From a virus, in the IMG/VR virus record IMGVR_UViG_3300012930_000008, positions 1 through 42,177 of that record: DNA of 42,177 bases; one strand, 5' to 3'. This document shows, one piece after another, positions 12,878-19,593 of the stretch (positions are counted from its first letter, which is position 1; every line of letters begins with the position of its first letter). The notes below the pieces were generated by a model. It had not been told where the DNA came from. It worked only from the letters and a program-made list of their open reading frames with translations, and searched no databases. A program made the position numbers and the translations under genes.

Positions 12878-12906
12878 AAAATAGTGGACGACAAAAATCT
12901 TGTCAA
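12878..12906 (-). promoter_or_regulatory. predicted leftward promoter (PL-type)
   Basis: Reading leftward: -35 TTGACA (complement of 12901-12906), a 17-bp spacer, then -10 TATTTT (complement of 12878-12883). Initiation near 12871 would give a leader of about 20 nt carrying AAGGAG before ATG 12851. The -35 box overlaps the first operator-like palindrome. Confidence 0.75.
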
Positions 12907-12930
12907 CATCTAATTGACAAAATCTTTGTC
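12890..12930. promoter_or_regulatory. pair of operator-like palindromes GACAA-N5-TTGTC
   Basis: GACAAAAATCTTGTC (12890-12904) and GACAAAATCTTTGTC (12916-12930). Both have identical half-sites with a 5-bp centre, and the centres are 26 bp apart. One overlaps the leftward -35 box and the other the rightward -35 box, so a dimeric regulator could shut both promoters symmetrically. The likely binder is the small Cro-like protein encoded just to the right, or the XRE protein at 6458-6706. Confidence 0.75.
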
Positions 12931-12942
12931 GCACCATATTGT
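12914..12942 (+). promoter_or_regulatory. predicted rightward promoter (PR-type), possibly leaderless
   Basis: -35 TTGACA (12914-12919), a 17-bp spacer, -10 TATTGT (12937-12942). The expected start point is about 12949, which is the A of the first gene's ATG. The mRNA would then lack a leader, and no ribosome site is visible upstream of that ATG. Confidence 0.75.
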
Positions 12943-12948
12943 CTCATC

Positions 12949-13128
12949 ATGAAGCGAGAGACCGAGATAGAGCGGGCACTGCGGCTGGCCGGCGGCAGGA
13001 CCAAGCTTGCCGATATCTGCGGCGTCACCCGACAGACGATTCACAATTGGGCGAAGGGCAAGGTCAGCCGGGGCGGCGAGGCGATCCTCCGTGAGGCGCT
13101 CACCAAGCTCGGCGGGCGGGCGGCGTGA
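12949..13128 (+). CDS. Cro/YdaS-like helix-turn-helix regulator
   Basis: 59 residues, too small for anything but a DNA-binding domain. RALRLAGGRTKLADICGVTR followed by QTIHNWAKGKVS is the HTH of YdaS/Cro-type proteins. It is the first gene of the rightward unit, directly beside the two operator palindromes, which fits an autorepressing switch regulator. The stop overlaps the next start (TGATG). Translation is probably leaderless, as no Shine-Dalgarno is present. Confidence 0.8.
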   Translation: MKRETEIERALRLAGGRTKLADICGVTRQTIHNWAKGKVSRGGEAILREALTKLGGRAA

Positions 13129-13523
13129 TGTGCGCGATCGACGGCGCCGAACCGTACGAAATGTATCGCCGGGTCGCTCGGCGCGCTCGGCGGGCATATC
13201 GCTGCGATGAATGTGGGCGCCCGATCGTGGCTGGAGAGGGATACTGGGCAGCGAGCGGCCTTTGCGATGGACACTGGAACTCGCACCGCACATGCGCTCA
13301 CTGTGCGGTCGGCGAGGCATGGCTGATAGCGCAATGCGGCGGCTTCCTACATGGCGGCGTCGGCGAGGACATTATCGAGCATGCCGACGAGTACCGCGAG
13401 TTCCAGCGCCCGCTCAATCGGCTCGTCGTTGGCATGCGGCGCGGCTGGCGTCGGTTCGACTCGGCCGGATTGATGCCGGTGCCGCGTCTGCCACCGCTTC
13501 ATGGCCCGGGAGTGGCGGCATGA
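13128..13523 (+). CDS. conserved phage protein with treble-clef-like Cys motifs
   Basis: 131 residues from the ATG in TGATG. The N-terminal half carries CDECGRPI (around residue 26), then AGEGYWAASGLCDGHW and HRTCAHC, a four-to-six Cys zinc-binding pattern. The C-terminal half is basic and helical (HADEYREFQRPLNRLVVGMRRGWRR). It is common in early regions of alphaproteobacterial phages to my knowledge, with no assigned function. Coupled to the next gene by ATGA. Confidence 0.75.
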   Translation: MCAIDGAEPYEMYRRVARRARRAYRCDECGRPIVAGEGYWAASGLCDGHWNSHRTCAHCAVGEAWLIAQCGGFLHGGVGEDIIEHADEYREFQRPLNRLVVGMRRGWRRFDSAGLMPVPRLPPLHGPGVAA

Positions 13524-13756
13524 CCCCGCGGCGGCTGATGTCGGAGACCGTCGCGATGTCGATCGAGGTCGGCGAGGGGACACATGATCTTGATGTCTCG
13601 CTGGTCTACGACGACAGCGGCATTCTGCGCGAGATCGCATTCGTCGGACGCGGCAAGATCGGCGGCGGTGTCGATGCGCTATTACGCGATCTCGGTGTCA
13701 AGCTCAGCCGGGCGATACAGGATCGATCGCCGGATACCGGAGAGGCGATGCGGTGA
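13520..13756 (+). CDS. conserved phage protein, 78 residues
   Basis: ATG overlaps the previous stop. The beta-rich core MSIEVGEGTHDLDVSLVYDD, then SGILREIAFVGRGKIGGG, leads to the helix LDALLRDLGVKLSRAI-like end. It is found next to RusA in several phages as far as I recall. Its stop overlaps the GTG of rusA, so the two are translated together. No enzymatic residues can be assigned. Confidence 0.75.
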   Translation: MTPRRLMSETVAMSIEVGEGTHDLDVSLVYDDSGILREIAFVGRGKIGGGVDALLRDLGVKLSRAIQDRSPDTGEAMR

Positions 13757-14100
13757 TCGTCTATGCTCTCCCCTTCCCGCCGTCGACGAACGGCCTCTTC
13801 GTCACCGTCCGTAACCGCCGCGTCGTCGCGCCGGTCTACGAGCGCTGGCGCGACATCGCTGCCGTACAGATCATGATACAGCGCATGGATCAATCACCCA
13901 ACAGCGTCGCTGGCAAGTACCGGATGACCCTGACCTTCTCGGCCAAGCATCGTGCCGGCAGCGATCTCGGTAACCTCGAAAAGGCGGTCAGTGACGTGTT
14001 GGTGACCATGCGCGTCGTCGAGGATGACAGCCTCGCCGAGTCTATCGTTCTGCGCTGGGGCGATGTTGCCGGATGCGCGGTGGAGCTGGAGCAGGCATGA
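13753..14100 (+). CDS. rusA: RusA-family Holliday junction resolvase
   Basis: 115 residues from GTG overlapping the previous stop. It has the family hallmarks: PFPPSTNGLF near the start (Asn13) and the acidic/basic cluster DLGNLEKAVSDVL (Asp71, Asn74, Lys77, Asp81), followed by VEDDSL (Asp91/92). RusA dimers cut four-way junctions symmetrically and would resolve recombination or replication branches before packaging. It stands at the head of the DNA-metabolism genes. Confident family assignment; activity is inferred from conserved residues. Confidence 0.88.
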   Translation: MIVYALPFPPSTNGLFVTVRNRRVVAPVYERWRDIAAVQIMIQRMDQSPNSVAGKYRMTLTFSAKHRAGSDLGNLEKAVSDVLVTMRVVEDDSLAESIVLRWGDVAGCAVELEQA

Positions 14101-14972
14101 TCTTAACCAACCGTCTCAACCTGCCGTCCTCGATCGTCAACGCGGTACGCAACGATCCCTACAGCAAGGGCGATGCGCATATCAGCGTCACCGGCCTCAT
14201 CGGCCCCGCCCGCAAGCGCGCCATCGAGATCGCGCACGCGGCCGAGCTGACCGAGGATGTCGCCGAGCGCATCTGGGCGCTGATGGGACAGATCGCGCAT
14301 GGCATCCTGGAGCGCGCCGACGACGAGGCGCTGACCGAGGAGCGCCTCTTCCTCGAGCGGCACGGCTGGCGCATCTCCGGTCAGTTCGATCGGCTGCTCC
14401 TGGAGAATGGATTGCTCCAGGACTATAAAATAACCAGCACCTACAGCATCAAGGAAGGCGCCAAGCCCGAGTGGGTGTCGCAGCTCAACATCTATGCCCT
14501 GATGCTGCGCAAGCACGGCTACCGCATCGAGCGCGGACAGGCCGTCGTCATCTTGCGCGACTGGCAGAAGTCGAAGGCGCGTCATACGCCGGAGTATCCA
14601 CAGACGCCGGCTGTCGTCATCGACATCCCGCTCTGGCCGACCGAGGATGTCGAGACGTTCATCACCGCTCGGCTGACCGAGCACGGGCATGCGCAGCACA
14701 AGTTGCCGCTGTGCACGGCGGAAGAGCGCTGGGCACGGCCGGCGACCTACGCGCTATGGAAGGACGGCAACCAGAAAGCGACGCGGCTCTTTGCCACTGC
14801 GGAAGACGCGAAGGACGCCCTCGCCGCCGCGCAAGCCAAGAACCTCAAGGCGCTCTATCGTGTCGAGATCATGCCGGAACGCAGTGTCAGATGCGCCGAT
14901 TATTGCCTGGCCTATCAATTCTGCGAGCAGGGTAAGGCCTTGACGATGGACTCGCTCGGGTTGAGAAAGTGA
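14097..14972 (+). CDS. PD-(D/E)XK nuclease, Cas4/AddB-like with four-Cys Fe-S signature
   Basis: 291 residues from the ATG overlapping the rusA stop. Nuclease core: His68 in QIAHGILERA, Asp98 in SGQFDRLLL, D109-Y-K111 in LLQDYKIT, and Gln129 in WVSQLNIYALML. This is a RecB/Cas4-type active site. One cysteine (206, LPLC) plus three near the C-terminus (266, 270, 276 in CADYCLAYQFC) match the layout used by Cas4 and AddB to hold a 4Fe-4S cluster. Likely a single-strand exonuclease in recombination or replication, working with RusA and the adjacent candidate ssDNA-binding protein. Confidence 0.85.
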   Translation: MILTNRLNLPSSIVNAVRNDPYSKGDAHISVTGLIGPARKRAIEIAHAAELTEDVAERIWALMGQIAHGILERADDEALTEERLFLERHGWRISGQFDRLLLENGLLQDYKITSTYSIKEGAKPEWVSQLNIYALMLRKHGYRIERGQAVVILRDWQKSKARHTPEYPQTPAVVIDIPLWPTEDVETFITARLTEHGHAQHKLPLCTAEERWARPATYALWKDGNQKATRLFATAEDAKDALAAAQAKNLKALYRVEIMPERSVRCADYCLAYQFCEQGKALTMDSLGLRK

Positions 14973-15052
14973 TCCTGCTACGCCAAGACTTCGCAGGACA
15001 AGCCGCCGCGCGTCGGCAACGCGCATGACGAAGGTGAAAGGACAACGCAGAA

Positions 15053-15727
15053 ATGGCCCTCGGGATTCAAACGGAAAGCACGGCGGGCGACTTCACGCCG
15101 ATCATGAAGTACGACGCCAAGGCGGGACGCTTCTTCCGCGTCGACCGCACGCAAGACAGCGCCGGGAATTGGCAGACCGACAATGTCGAGATCACCAACG
15201 GCATCGCCTTCATCCTCGACTTCGCCACCATCGAGGTCGGCTGGATCAATTTCAATGCCGGCAGCGCGCCCGACTTCCGGCTCGTGCCGCTCGGTCAACC
15301 TCTGCCGGCGAAGCCCGGCGACAACTACAAGCAGGGCTTCCGCTCACGCATCAAGCTCGCCAAGTCGTGCGGCGGCGACGTGCGCGAGTGGGCGCATACC
15401 GCCAAGATCGTCCTGGGCCAGGTCGATGGACTGCACTCGGCCTATCTCGCCGCGCCGGAATCGAAGCAGGGCAAGCTGCCGGTCATCCAATGCCACGGCA
15501 CCGTGCCGGTGAAGACCGGCTCGGGCGCCAAGTCGTCGACGAACTACCAACCACAGATCTTCATCGCCTCGTGGATCGATCGGCCGGCGGATATGCCGCT
15601 CAAGAATGGCAATGGGGCGACGCCGGCTTCCGCACAGCCGGCACGGACGCTGGCGGCGACGCATGTGCCCCCGCCGGTCCAGGAGACGCCCAAGACGGCT
15701 CCCCTCGTCGCTGGCGCGGAGTTCTAG
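15053..15727 (+). CDS. putative single-stranded DNA-binding protein
   Basis: 224 residues with RBS AAAGGA. A beta-rich N-terminal domain of about 185 residues (YDAKAGRFFRVDRTQD, VEITNGIAFILDFATIEVGW, AKIVLGQVDGL) is followed by a disordered Ala/Pro-rich tail (from about 190). A folded OB-like part plus a flexible tail, next to a Cas4-like nuclease and upstream of the primase-helicase, suggests an ssDNA-binding protein. The usual acidic SSB tip is absent (it ends AGAEF). The assignment is contextual. Confidence 0.6.
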   Translation: MALGIQTESTAGDFTPIMKYDAKAGRFFRVDRTQDSAGNWQTDNVEITNGIAFILDFATIEVGWINFNAGSAPDFRLVPLGQPLPAKPGDNYKQGFRSRIKLAKSCGGDVREWAHTAKIVLGQVDGLHSAYLAAPESKQGKLPVIQCHGTVPVKTGSGAKSSTNYQPQIFIASWIDRPADMPLKNGNGATPASAQPARTLAATHVPPPVQETPKTAPLVAGAEF

Positions 15728-15731
15728 AGCG

Positions 15732-15947
15732 ATGAGCGCGCGCCGTAAAACTGAAAGACGAAAGGAAATCGCTGCTCTCGTCGAGGAAGGTCGAGTGGCT
15801 TATCTTGCCGGTCGCCATCGGCAAACCAATCCGTACCGCTATTGCAATATGGACCATTGGTTGAAGGGCTATGATATAGCCGAAACGGAAGAGAAAACCC
15901 GGCTGTGCATGGCGGTTAACGGATCTCACGGTAAAATGTCCCGGTGA
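15732..15947 (+). CDS. RMF/CrpP-like small protein
   Basis: 71 residues from the ATG four bases after the previous stop. It shows the pattern of the ribosome modulation factor/CrpP fold: EEGRVAYLAGRHRQTNPY followed by W43-xx-GY. RMF dimerises 70S ribosomes in stationary phase; CrpP was described as a plasmid ciprofloxacin-modifying protein. Phage members are frequent and uncharacterised. Interference with host ribosomes is an attractive guess. G+C is lower than in neighbours. Its stop lies in a hairpin (15944-15965). Confidence 0.75.
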   Translation: MSARRKTERRKEIAALVEEGRVAYLAGRHRQTNPYRYCNMDHWLKGYDIAETEEKTRLCMAVNGSHGKMSR

Positions 15948-16144
15948 CGGCAGGGGAACCGTCACGCTAGTATGCTAGGATGCATCTTCCGGGGCTTGCA
16001 ATCCCGGCGCGTCGGCCCGCCCCCCGGCGGTCGGCAACTGCGGCGACGGTAACGGCGGCCCTACACCGCTGCTGCCCGACCCAACGGGAAGGATGATCGC
16101 GGCCCAATCCGCGATCATCCAACCTGCCTCATTGGGGAGGCATC
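15944..16144. promoter_or_regulatory. structured intergenic leader with two hairpins before the primase-helicase
   Basis: GTGACGG (15944-15950) pairs with CCGTCAC (15959-15965). GGATGATCGCGG (16091-16102) pairs perfectly with CCGCGATCATCC (16109-16120) around CCCAAT. The stretch between is very G/C-rich (CCCGCCCCCCGGCGG). Neither hairpin has a T-run, so attenuation, mRNA protection or protein binding is likelier than intrinsic termination. RBS GGGGAGG follows just before ATG 16145. No convincing gene lies in this gap of about 200 bp. Confidence 0.65.
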
Positions 16145-18229
16145 ATGACCGAGCAAGCCCCTACTGATGTTCCAGCAACCCTCAGTTGGGCGCTCTTCTA
16201 TCATTCTCTCGGCTGGTCGGTCATACCGGCTCATCGCCTCGCGGGCGCTTCCTGCTCCTGCCAGCTCGGCCCTGCCTGCGTCTCCCCCGGCAAGCATCCC
16301 GCCATCGCCTGGACGCCGTTCCAAACGCAACGCGCCGGGCTCGACCAGATCAAGGCATGGTTCACCGGTCCGTACCGCGAGTACGGTATCGGCATCATCA
16401 CCGGCGCCGCCTCCGGCAACCTTTTCGTCGTCGATGTCGACCAGGCGCCCGGCAAGGAGGGCGCCGACACGCTGCACTTCCTGCAAATGCACAATGACGA
16501 CTTGCCGGAAACCTGTCAGGCGATAACCGGCGGCGGCGGCCGGCACTACCTGTTCACGGCTCCCGCCGGCATACGAATCAAGACCGATCGCAACATCCTC
16601 GGACCCGGCGTCGACACAAGGGGGGAGGGCGGCTTCATCGTCGCCGCGCCGTCTCTTCACGCCAGTGGCCGCTACTACCTTTGGGACGAGCGCCACCATC
16701 CCGCCAAGCTCAAGCCGGCCGATGCGCCGCCTTGGCTCCTCGCCCTGATCGAGAGCGGCGCCGAGCGGGCTCAGCCCAATGGCGCGACCGGCGCCCATGC
16801 CAATGGCATCGACCGCACTGCCTTCGGCTTCGTCGGCGACGGGCGCGAGAAGTACATGGTGCAGGTCATTTGCGGCTGTATCGGCAGCTATGTCCGCGCC
16901 AATGGAACTCTACCGGAGCCCATCGAGCTATTCGCCGAGGCATGGCCGACCTACGAGCGCAACGTCAAGGCTCGCAGCACCAGCCTCGATGCCGATCAGC
17001 GCGGCGAGGCGCTCATGCGCCAGCGCATCGGCTACCTGCTTCACCGGGCCGCTACCGGCAAGTTCCCCGTCCTGCAACAGATCGCCGACGAAATCGCTCA
17101 AGCGGCGTTCAAGGAAGGGATTGCCGGACGCCCCCACCCCGTCGTAGAGCCGGAACAATCGTCCGGCGAATATCCTCTGCCTTTCATATGGTTCGATGCA
17201 GTGCAGCCATCCATAGATGCGATTGATTTCGTTGAAGGTATTCTCTGCACTAATCAGATGTCCGTCGTATACGGCGAGAGCAATTGCGGCAAGACATTCT
17301 TTATGACGGACCTTGCCTTTCACATCGCCACCGGCCGACGCTGGCGCGATCGCGAAGTCGACCGTGGCGGGGTCATCTATGTCGCCCTGGAAGGCAGTTT
17401 CGGGATTAAAAACCGTCTTTCCGCGCTCAAGAAACATTATGGCATGGAAGGACAGAAAATCCCTCTCGCCGTCGTCGCCACGTCCATCAACATGCTCGAT
17501 CCCAAGGCCGATACCGGCAAGCTCATCGCCCTGATAAAGCAGGCTTCCGCTGAAATCGGAATGCCCATCTTGCTCGTCGTCATCGATACCCTGGCCAGGG
17601 CCTTCGCCGGCGGCAATGAAAATGCCCCGGAAGACATGGGCGCTGTCGTCATCAATGCCGACCGGATCAGGATGGAAGCACCCACTGCCCTCGCCTTTGT
17701 CCATCATAGCGGCAAGGATCAGGCGCGCGGCGCGCGCGGTCATAATTCCTTGCGTGCCGCTACCGATACCGAGATCGAGGTCACAAGACAGGAAGGCGCC
17801 GATTTCAGCGTCGCCACCGTCGTCAAGCAGCGGGAGCTGGAGACCGGCGGCGCCTTCGCCTTCAGGCTTGAAAAGGTAGAGCTTGGAACCAACCGCCGCG
17901 GCAAGCCGGTGACCTCCTGTATCGTCAAATCCGTCGATGACAATTCTATATCCATAAAGGCAACAAGGCCGCTATCACCAAAAGAAATACGCGCCCTCGA
18001 TGTCCTTAAAAATGTCTTCGTCGAGCACTCGATCCCAGCTCCGGCCGGACACAATTTGCCCAATGTCAGGGTCGTCAAAATTGAAACATTCCGCGCCGAG
18101 CTTGGGCAGTCTGGAATTACCACGCGTGACATACCAGGGACGGAGCGAAAGCAATGGGAGAGGATTCGCGATGGTCTTGATAACAAAGGAATTATCAGGA
18201 TGTATGGGGAATGGATTTGGATAGCGTGA
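16145..18229 (+). CDS. primase-polymerase / replicative helicase fusion
   Basis: 694 residues. Residues about 10-210 are a bifunctional primase-polymerase (Prim-Pol) domain: GWSVIPAH, GKHPAI, catalytic DVD at 97-99, and GGGGRHYLF with His134. A linker leads to a RecA-like RepA/AAA_25 helicase: Walker A GESNCGKT (377-384), Walker B LLVVIDT (about 475-482) and the later HHSGK. The C-terminal part may be a small DNA-binding domain (IRALDVLKNVF...GITTRDIPG). It would unwind and prime the phage origin, and GTGACA boxes begin at its stop codon and follow it. Fusion of the two domains is common in phages and plasmids. Confidence 0.9.
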   Translation: MTEQAPTDVPATLSWALFYHSLGWSVIPAHRLAGASCSCQLGPACVSPGKHPAIAWTPFQTQRAGLDQIKAWFTGPYREYGIGIITGAASGNLFVVDVDQAPGKEGADTLHFLQMHNDDLPETCQAITGGGGRHYLFTAPAGIRIKTDRNILGPGVDTRGEGGFIVAAPSLHASGRYYLWDERHHPAKLKPADAPPWLLALIESGAERAQPNGATGAHANGIDRTAFGFVGDGREKYMVQVICGCIGSYVRANGTLPEPIELFAEAWPTYERNVKARSTSLDADQRGEALMRQRIGYLLHRAATGKFPVLQQIADEIAQAAFKEGIAGRPHPVVEPEQSSGEYPLPFIWFDAVQPSIDAIDFVEGILCTNQMSVVYGESNCGKTFFMTDLAFHIATGRRWRDREVDRGGVIYVALEGSFGIKNRLSALKKHYGMEGQKIPLAVVATSINMLDPKADTGKLIALIKQASAEIGMPILLVVIDTLARAFAGGNENAPEDMGAVVINADRIRMEAPTALAFVHHSGKDQARGARGHNSLRAATDTEIEVTRQEGADFSVATVVKQRELETGGAFAFRLEKVELGTNRRGKPVTSCIVKSVDDNSISIKATRPLSPKEIRALDVLKNVFVEHSIPAPAGHNLPNVRVVKIETFRAELGQSGITTRDIPGTERKQWERIRDGLDNKGIIRMYGEWIWIA

Positions 18230-18436
18230 CACCTAATGTCACGGCGCGTGACATAGCGTGACATCGCCATTTTCGTAAAATCAGAGATAAAGGGACACCA
18301 TGTGACATTGGGCGTGACATCAAAAAAATCAATGAAATCAATGATCGTGACATAGCGTGACATAGCGTGACATCGGCCAATGTCACCACCGTGACATCCG
18401 GGATATATCTAAAGATATATTCCCCCGGAATGTCAC
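18226..18436. repeat. GTGACA box cluster, candidate replication origin (iterons)
   Basis: GTGACA occurs at 18226, 18248, 18258, 18302, 18314, 18347, 18357, 18367 and 18391. Its complement TGTCAC occurs at 18237, 18381 and 18431. Several share the longer core AGCGTGACAT and are spaced exactly 10 bp (18248/18258; 18347/18357/18367), which places them on one face of the helix. An A/T-rich stretch of about 26 bp (18321-18346, with two AATCAATGA-like words) lies among them. Iterons plus an AT-rich region beside the helicase gene fit an origin; a multi-site operator is the alternative. One further GTGACA is at 18126 inside the helicase gene. Confidence 0.8.
18391..18436. repeat. 46-bp near-perfect palindrome with AT core
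   Basis: The centre ATATATCT-AA-AGATATAT (18403-18420) is flanked by GTGACATCCGGG on the left and the inverted CCCGGAATGTCAC, with additional C residues, on the right. Apart from a few inserted bases the whole 46 bp is self-complementary, and its tips are GTGACA boxes. It could extrude as a cruciform, melt as an unwinding element, or bind a dimer. It ends 34 bp before the next gene. Confidence 0.8.
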
Positions 18437-18470
18437 GGATCGAGATGGCGGGCTTTTTAGGAAAAACACC

Positions 18471-19013
18471 ATGACTGTCACCATCTCCCGCACAGCCGCC
18501 CAAGTCGATCGCATTCAGGCCCTCGTCGAGCACGTCGACATAACCGCTCGGGAAATGGATACGAAGTGGGGCGTCGGTCGCCTTCGCCTCCTCGTCCCCC
18601 CCGACCTGCGCGAGCGATGGGACCGCCAAGCCGTCGCCTGGGACCATGCCATCTGGCATGGCGACCCGCACGAGGTCGACGCCCTCTCGGCCGCCATGAT
18701 CCGCGGCTACCGCGTCCTCGACGCAGCCGCGCTAGAGGCCGGCCAAGCGCCGCTGAGCCCGGTCGTCTGGGAAGTGGCACTCGGGGATGGTAAGGTCGCC
18801 GCCATGGTCCAGACGCCCCAGGACGCTCACGCAATCGCCATCTCAGGCCGTTATCTCGAAATCTGGACCCTTGACGAGGTCGCCCGCCTCATCGCCGCCT
18901 TCCCCGAGATCGCCCAAGCCAAGCAAATCTTTCCCGGCGCCCGCGTTCAAGCCGCCCGCCGATCGGACCTCGATTGGAAAACCGGCGACCCGATCCAGGA
19001 TATTTTCGCTTGA
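18471..19013 (+). CDS. conserved hypothetical protein, 180 residues
   Basis: MTVTISRTAAQVDRIQALVE... is helical with a Trp-rich middle (LRERWDRQAVAWDHAIWHGD) and an EIWTLDEVARLIAAFPEIAQ segment near the end. It stands between the replication module and terminase, where rhizobial-type phages often have an uncharacterised gene. A packaging or replication accessory role is possible. No motif is diagnostic. The weak ribosome site is TAGGAAA. Confidence 0.75.
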   Translation: MTVTISRTAAQVDRIQALVEHVDITAREMDTKWGVGRLRLLVPPDLRERWDRQAVAWDHAIWHGDPHEVDALSAAMIRGYRVLDAAALEAGQAPLSPVVWEVALGDGKVAAMVQTPQDAHAIAISGRYLEIWTLDEVARLIAAFPEIAQAKQIFPGARVQAARRSDLDWKTGDPIQDIFA

Positions 19014-19062
19014 CGATCACGGAAATCGCGCAAATCATGCAAATTCCGCAGGAGGCCCCACC

Positions 19063-19224
19063 ATGCCGCATGCCATCCCGTCCACCGTCACCAACGCCAA
19101 GACCACATCCGCGCCCTCGCAGAAATCCGGCAGCGATGGCGGCGATAGCGGACCCGCCAGGCAGGTCACTCAGGCCAGTTACGGAAAGCCAAAGCCAGGC
19201 TTCAACGGCGGCAAGGGGTTCTGA
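19063..19224 (+). CDS. small disordered protein, 53 residues
   Basis: ATG with a good ribosome site (CAGGAGG). The product is almost entirely Ser/Gly/Pro/Lys-rich (TTSAPSQKSGSDGGDSGPAR) and ends in PKPGFNGGKGF. Intrinsically disordered, possibly a structural or packaging accessory peptide. The frame is open upstream, but the RBS favours this start. No family known. Confidence 0.55.
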   Translation: MPHAIPSTVTNAKTTSAPSQKSGSDGGDSGPARQVTQASYGKPKPGFNGGKGF

Positions 19225-19263
19225 CCGCGATACCAGGGAGTAGGCCAGGAAGCCTCATAGCAG

Positions 19264-19593
19264 ATGAAATTCGAACCTGGGAAAAGCGGCAATCCAGGCG
19301 GCAGACCAAAAATTCCCCCCGAAATCAAGGAACTCGTCGCCGAAGCAACGCCCGCAGCAATGAGAAAGATTATCAGGCTTGTTGCCAGCAAAGATGAGAG
19401 AGTTGCTCTGGCCGCAGCCCAATATGTCGCCGATCGACATCTCGGCAGACCTTCCCAACACATAGACGCCGATGTCCGACACGACAGCCTCCCAGCGCTT
19501 CTCGCCGGAATCCTTGGCGGCACGCAAGACGCTGAGACGTTGGCACCTCGACCCACTGGCCTTCGTGACCGAGGCGTTGCAGGCTCAGCCTGA
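19264..19593 (+). CDS. terS: small terminase subunit (DUF5681-like)
   Basis: 109 residues, RBS AGGAAG. The N-terminus KFEPGKSGNPGGRPK is the DUF5681-type opening seen in many alphaproteobacterial phage terminase small subunits. It is followed by a helical DNA-binding/oligomerisation region (ELVAEATPAAMRKIIRLVAS...ALAAAQYVADRHLG). It would recognise phage DNA and load the large subunit. The last 122 bases overlap the start of the large subunit in another frame, an unusually long overlap. Name assigned by signature and position. Confidence 0.75.
   Translation: MKFEPGKSGNPGGRPKIPPEIKELVAEATPAAMRKIIRLVASKDERVALAAAQYVADRHLGRPSQHIDADVRHDSLPALLAGILGGTQDAETLAPRPTGLRDRGVAGSA

Noticed and set aside
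18195-18671. Minus-strand frame across the GTGACA boxes (repeated MSR/VTL peptides)
   Set aside because: The peptide repeats merely translate the DNA boxes; there is no start context or family support.
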